The notes beneath the pieces are model-generated. The model made no database searches and had not been told where the DNA came from. It saw only the letters and a program-made list of their open reading frames with translations. The translations under genes and the position numbers were made by a program. This document shows, in pieces, positions 60,938-64,000 of a DNA stretch of 64,000 nt. The number at the start of each line of letters is the position of its first letter. The stretch's first letter is position 1. Origin of the DNA: Sulfuricystis thermophila (GTDB lineage: Bacteria; Pseudomonadota; Gammaproteobacteria; Burkholderiales; Rhodocyclaceae); NCBI RefSeq assembly GCF_004323595.1, contig NZ_AP019373.1:2467593-2531592 (forward strand). The letters run 5' to 3'.

Positions 60938-62773
60938 CTATTTGGGCTGGTAGCGCAAGGCGACGAACAACATCGTGCCCGGATTGGCATAGCCCCAGGC
61001 CGTCTCGTATTTCTTGTCGAACAGGTTGTCGAGGCGGCCTTCGAGCTGCACGTCAAGACCCAGCCGGTAATGGCCAAACAGATTGACGAGCTCGTAGCGC
61101 GCCAACTCGCGCGTCTCATCCGCCCGGTCGAAGCGCTTGCCGACGGCGACGACTTCCGCGCCGAAGCCCCAGGCGCCGGGCGTGTAAGCCAGGCGCGCCT
61201 TCATGAGCTCTTTGGCGCGGCGCGGCAGGCGCTTGCCGGTGTCTTCGTCATAGGGGCGCATCAAATCCAGACTTGCCTGCGCGGACCAGGCGCCCCATTG
61301 GTGGCTGGCCGAGAAACTGTCGCCGCGAATACGCGCACGGCCGACGTTGAAGGGCACATAGACCCAGCCGCCGGTGTCCTGCCAGGCGATCAGGTTTTTG
61401 ATGCGGTTGTCGTAATGCGTCCAAGCCAAGTGCGCCCCCGTCGGGCCGCTCCAGTCGAGGCCGAACTCGCGGTTTCTCGCCGTCTCGGGTTGCAGGTTTG
61501 GGTTGCCGTGGCTGCCCCAGGGGCTGGTGTAATAGAGGTCGTTGAACGAAGGCGCCTTGAAAGCGGTGCCGAAGGCCATGCGCGCGGTGAGCGAAGGCAG
61601 GATCTGGTAGCCGTAGGCGAGGCTGCCGGTGGTCTTGGCCCCGAACTGCGAATTGTCGTCGTAGCGTTGCGAGAGCTGCCAGGAATGCTGGCCGAATCGA
61701 GCCTGCCAGCCAGCAATCCATGAGCGCATCGTGCGTTCTTTGACGGTATAGGGCGTCGTCGAATCGACTGCCTGCCGCAGGTCTTCATAGGCGAACATCA
61801 GGGTGCCCAGCGGCAGCTTGACATCGTTCTGCCAGCTCCATTGCTTTTGCACGGTGGCGAACAGCGAGCGGCCGGGCGAGAAATTTTCGCTGCGATCCTT
61901 CGATTCGCCATAACGCAGCGTCGAGGTCCAGGTTTCGAGCAGGCGGTTTTTCGCGTACAGCGACCAGACACGGGTTGCGTCGTCGTTGTAGGGGTCTCCC
62001 GTCGGCCCACCATAAGGATCATCGTAATGGTTGCGGCTGTCGGCCGCTAGGTAGGTCACGCCGAACTCCTGCCCCTTGGCCGGCGTGAAGGCCAGACGCC
62101 CCTGCCAAGAGGTGTTCCGGTAGCCATCCGCATCGCGGTTGGTGTTGGCGATCTTCGGCGTCGTCGCGTCCCAGCCGTTGGTTTCCAGCTTGGCCGCGCG
62201 CAGGCTGTAGGAGACGTTTTCCGAGCCGCCGGATATGCCGGCGGCCGCCTGCCAGGTGCCGTAACTGCCGGCGCCGGCGAAGGCCTCGGGCTTCATCGGC
62301 CCTTCGCCCTTCTTGGTGAAGATCTGCACCACGCCGCCGATCGCATCCGAACCATAAAGGCTGGAGGCCGGCCCACGCAGGATCTCGATGCGCTCGATTT
62401 GCTCGAGCGGCAGATTGTGGAATGAGGGCTGACCCAAGGTGGCCGAGCCGAGCGGCACACCATCGACCAAGAGCAGGGTGTGCCCGGCATTGGTACCGCG
62501 TGTGAAGAGACTGGTCGACTTGCCAAGCCCACCATTGGCGACGATCTGCAGGCCCGGCTGCTGCGCGAGAAGCGCGGGCAGGGTCGTCGCACCCTGAGCT
62601 TCGATCTCCTCGCGCGAGATGACGGACACATCGGCGAGCTGCTCATCAACGCGGGTCGGGATACGCGTCGCGGTCACGACCACCGCCGCCTCATCTTCGG
62701 CGGCAGCAAAGGCGGGTGGAAAGGCAAAGGAAACGGCAACGGCGAGCGCCGTCTTGGCAAAGCGAGATTTCAT
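60938..62773 (-). CDS. btuB: TonB-dependent outer-membrane corrinoid receptor BtuB
   Basis: 611-residue outer-membrane receptor. Signal peptide (about 1-25), TonB box AAVVVTATR, plug domain (IEILRGPASSLYGSDAIGGVVQIFTK) and a 22-strand-type barrel with aspartate-rich loop DPYGGPTGDPYNDD, ending in an aromatic-rich strand. The ATG at 62773 is preceded by GGGAG. A cobalamin riboswitch upstream strongly supports a corrinoid substrate. First gene of btuB-btuC-btuD-cobO-cobB. Confidence 0.94.
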   Translation of the reverse strand: MKSRFAKTALAVAVSFAFPPAFAAAEDEAAVVVTATRIPTRVDEQLADVSVISREEIEAQGATTLPALLAQQPGLQIVANGGLGKSTSLFTRGTNAGHTLLLVDGVPLGSATLGQPSFHNLPLEQIERIEILRGPASSLYGSDAIGGVVQIFTKKGEGPMKPEAFAGAGSYGTWQAAAGISGGSENVSYSLRAAKLETNGWDATTPKIANTNRDADGYRNTSWQGRLAFTPAKGQEFGVTYLAADSRNHYDDPYGGPTGDPYNDDATRVWSLYAKNRLLETWTSTLRYGESKDRSENFSPGRSLFATVQKQWSWQNDVKLPLGTLMFAYEDLRQAVDSTTPYTVKERTMRSWIAGWQARFGQHSWQLSQRYDDNSQFGAKTTGSLAYGYQILPSLTARMAFGTAFKAPSFNDLYYTSPWGSHGNPNLQPETARNREFGLDWSGPTGAHLAWTHYDNRIKNLIAWQDTGGWVYVPFNVGRARIRGDSFSASHQWGAWSAQASLDLMRPYDEDTGKRLPRRAKELMKARLAYTPGAWGFGAEVVAVGKRFDRADETRELARYELVNLFGHYRLGLDVQLEGRLDNLFDKKYETAWGYANPGTMLFVALRYQPK

Positions 62774-62904
62774 GTCGGACTCCCTGTTTGGCCAGCGTCC
62801 CCGCAGGCCAGTCGAATGGACAACGAATGCACAGGGAATGAGGGCGTGGGCAGTGGCTTTGCCGACGCGCCGCACCCCGCAGCGCATTCAACCGGATCGA
62901 TCGA

Positions 62905-63075
62905 GGCCGGTCTCCGGGCTTGGAAGTCTTGTTTCGCCGCCTTCCCAGGAATTTTCCCAGTGGCGTTGAGGCGAAACCGCACTTCCTTACCGTTGCGGGG
63001 GCAGCACAGGCCTCATCGTTGCCAATTCACCTGTTTCCCGTTTCACCCGGACGCGAGATTCGCGCCCTGGGCACC
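62905..63075 (-). ncRNA. Cobalamin riboswitch upstream of btuB
   Basis: About 171 nt on the minus strand with the conserved aptamer parts in order: GGTGCCC at the 5' end, GGGAAACAGGTG, CTGCCCCCGCAACGGTAA, GCCACTGG, CCTGGGAAGGC and the B12 box AAGCCCGGAGACCGGCC. It lies between a TATAAT box and btuB and should shut off btuB-C-D-cobO-cobB when adenosylcobalamin is plentiful. Another 130 nt separate the aptamer from the ATG and could form the expression platform; a second GCCACTG occurs in that leader. Confidence 0.95.
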
Positions 63076-63093
63076 TCGAACGAAGCGGTGACA

Positions 63094-63099
63094 ATTATA
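63094..63099 (-). promoter_or_regulatory. -10 box of the btuB operon promoter
   Basis: A perfect TATAAT on the minus strand, 18 bp upstream of the first conserved riboswitch nucleotides. The -35 region at 17 bp (CTCTGC) is poor; a TTGACG at 63107-63112 is too close to serve. Confidence 0.6.
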
Positions 63100-63207
63100 A
63101 GCGTGCCGTCAAGGAAGCAGAGACTTTTTACCCAGAGCGTGAAACAGGCTTCAAAATCCTGCCGAACTGCTTGACCAGCAATCTTTTTTCCCACAAACTG
63201 CGCGCCC

Positions 63208-63402
63208 ATGGATGCCCCGCTCGCCAGCCTCGAACGAAAAGTCGAGCAGATCATCGCCCTGTGCGAAACGCTGCGCGCCGAAAATCGCCGCCTGCGCGAG
63301 CGCATCGGCGCACTCGAAGAAGAGCAAAGTAGGCTCGTCGAGCGCATGACGACTGCGCGCACGCGGCTCGAAGGGCTGATCGACAAGTTGCCCGCCGAAT
63401 GA
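63208..63402 (+). CDS. Small coiled-coil protein (ZapB-like, upstream of zapA)
   Basis: 64-residue protein that is almost entirely a coiled coil (LERKVEQIIALCETLRAENRRLRERIGALEEEQ), matching the small conserved protein often encoded just before zapA in proteobacteria. It ends 10 bp before zapA, so they form one transcript. Role is likely in division-ring assembly, by association. Confidence 0.85.
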   Translation: MDAPLASLERKVEQIIALCETLRAENRRLRERIGALEEEQSRLVERMTTARTRLEGLIDKLPAE

Positions 63403-63412
63403 CGAACCCAGC

Positions 63413-63733
63413 ATGACGACGACACTGGACATCAGGATTCAGGGGCGTGACTACCGCGTCGCCTGTGCGCCCGAGGAAATCGATGCGCTGCAGGCAGCGG
63501 CCGCGCTGCTTGATGCCCGCATGGGCGAGATCGCCAAGGCCACGCGCAGTACGGGCGAGCGGCTCGCCGTGATGACGGCGTTGAACCTCGCCGCGGAACT
63601 GAATGCAGCCCGGCAGAATGCCACGCTGCAGCCCTCCGATCAAGCCATTGACGCCGCGGAGTCGCTGCGTAGAATCCAAGCCATCGAAGCACGACTGGAC
63701 GAAGCACTCGCACCGCAGGAAAAGCTGTTCTGA
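63413..63733 (+). CDS. zapA: Cell division protein ZapA
   Basis: 106-residue FtsZ-associated protein with the N-terminal domain LDIRIQGRDYRVACAPEEIDALQAAAALLDARMGEI and a C-terminal coiled coil. It crosslinks FtsZ filaments at mid-cell. It is followed by the 6S RNA gene, the standard arrangement in beta- and gammaproteobacteria. Confidence 0.94.
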   Translation: MTTTLDIRIQGRDYRVACAPEEIDALQAAAALLDARMGEIAKATRSTGERLAVMTALNLAAELNAARQNATLQPSDQAIDAAESLRRIQAIEARLDEALAPQEKLF

Positions 63734-63770
63734 CGGCAGGGCGACAGGCCAGTCGCGTTTCTCCGATTTT

Positions 63771-63950
63771 TTTCCCTGCGGTGTTCGCCAAGGCCATACA
63801 TTCCTTGAACCTATGCCCATTGGCATCGGTCGCCGCCCAAAGACGCCGCTGTTGTGATCGCCCCTTCGTCGGGTGAACCTGAAGCGGCAGGAACGCGACC
63901 ACTCTGAACCTCGGTTCAGGATGCCGGCCAAACGGCACGTGCGGGGAACC
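63771..63950 (+). ncRNA. ssrS: 6S RNA
   Basis: About 180 nt. The 5' arm TTTCCCTGCGGTGTTCGCCA can pair with the 3' arm ...GTGCGGGGAA, and the interior contains CCTTGAACC and GGTTCAGGATGCCGG segments typical of 6S RNA in betaproteobacteria, leaving the open promoter-like bubble that binds sigma70 RNA polymerase. Its location directly after zapA supports the call. Exact ends are approximate. Confidence 0.88.
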
Positions 63951-63959
63951 CTTCTTCGA

Positions 63960-63984
63960 GGCGCGAATCGTTCGCGCCTTTTTT
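63960..63984 (+). terminator. Rho-independent terminator of the zapA-6S RNA unit
   Basis: Stem GGCGCGAA (63960-63967), loop TCG, stem TTCGCGCC (63971-63978), then six T residues. It lies 10 bp after the 6S RNA. Confidence 0.9.
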
Positions 63985-64000
63985 CTCCCCAAAAAAAACC

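Noticed and set aside
1..64000. CRISPR arrays, tRNA or rRNA genes, prophage
   Set aside because: No regularly spaced repeats, cloverleaf or rRNA signatures, or phage structural genes were seen.

Overview
This 64-kb window is GC-rich chromosomal DNA from a betaproteobacterium, most like Rhodocyclales or a neighbouring order. The evidence is the gene order rsmB-DUF4390-ntrY...ntrX-trkA-trkH, the divergent def-fmt / LysM-dprA pair, a topB-type topoisomerase III after dprA, rnb-tonB, mtgA, and zapA followed by a 6S RNA gene. Genus cannot be read from the sequence alone.

Layout. 0-10.8 kb (minus strand): trkH (partial), trkA, an NtrX-like regulator, a GGDEF-EAL protein, a PhnD-like periplasmic protein, ntrY, DUF4390 and rsmB; the GGDEF-EAL/PhnD pair is wedged between ntrY and ntrX. 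10.9-19 kb: homospermidine synthase, fmt and def, LysM-dprA, a 207-bp MITE, topB and a small unknown gene. 19-23.7 kb (minus): an operon for a corrinoid protein, an MtaA-like methyltransferase, a corrinoid reductive activator (RACE) and an HD-GYP protein, preceded by a decayed second HD-GYP gene. 24-29.5 kb (plus): uppP, a YqiA-like esterase, an RNase II-type gene, tonB and a NYN-LOTUS protein. 29.6-40 kb (minus): one tightly packed run of ion-homeostasis genes (Usp, P-type ATPase, Na/Pi transporter, eight Mrp/Mbh-type antiporter subunits). 40.2-42.6 kb: second MITE copy, mtgA and a CorA-like channel. 42.5-63.1 kb: a corrinoid region (cobC, cobS, cobT, cobU, cobQ, cbiB, threonine-phosphate decarboxylase, btuF, cobB, cobO, btuD, btuC, btuB) under at least one cobalamin riboswitch, interrupted by cydPABX with an orphan RegA-like regulator, a pabB-pabC fusion, a cytochrome c and a speD-speE fusion. 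63.2-64 kb: zapA with its small coiled-coil partner and 6S RNA.

The genes connect biologically. The corrinoid methyltransferase module uses the cofactor that the right half of the window completes and imports. TonB would energise BtuB. Homospermidine synthase and SpeD-SpeE belong to one polyamine network.

The most unusual signal cuts across annotation. A short DNA element (25-bp unit; 79-bp long form made of direct and inverted units that can fold into alternative hairpins) recurs at eleven loci, always inside coding sequence, in frame, in both orientations, and mostly in inferred loops or tails. It resembles in concept the Rickettsia palindromic elements that insert into genes. Five of the eleven loci are cobalamin genes. 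Two separate MITE families sit at stop codons or gene junctions; one lies across the btuC-btuD junction and appears to have given btuD a new N-terminal leader.
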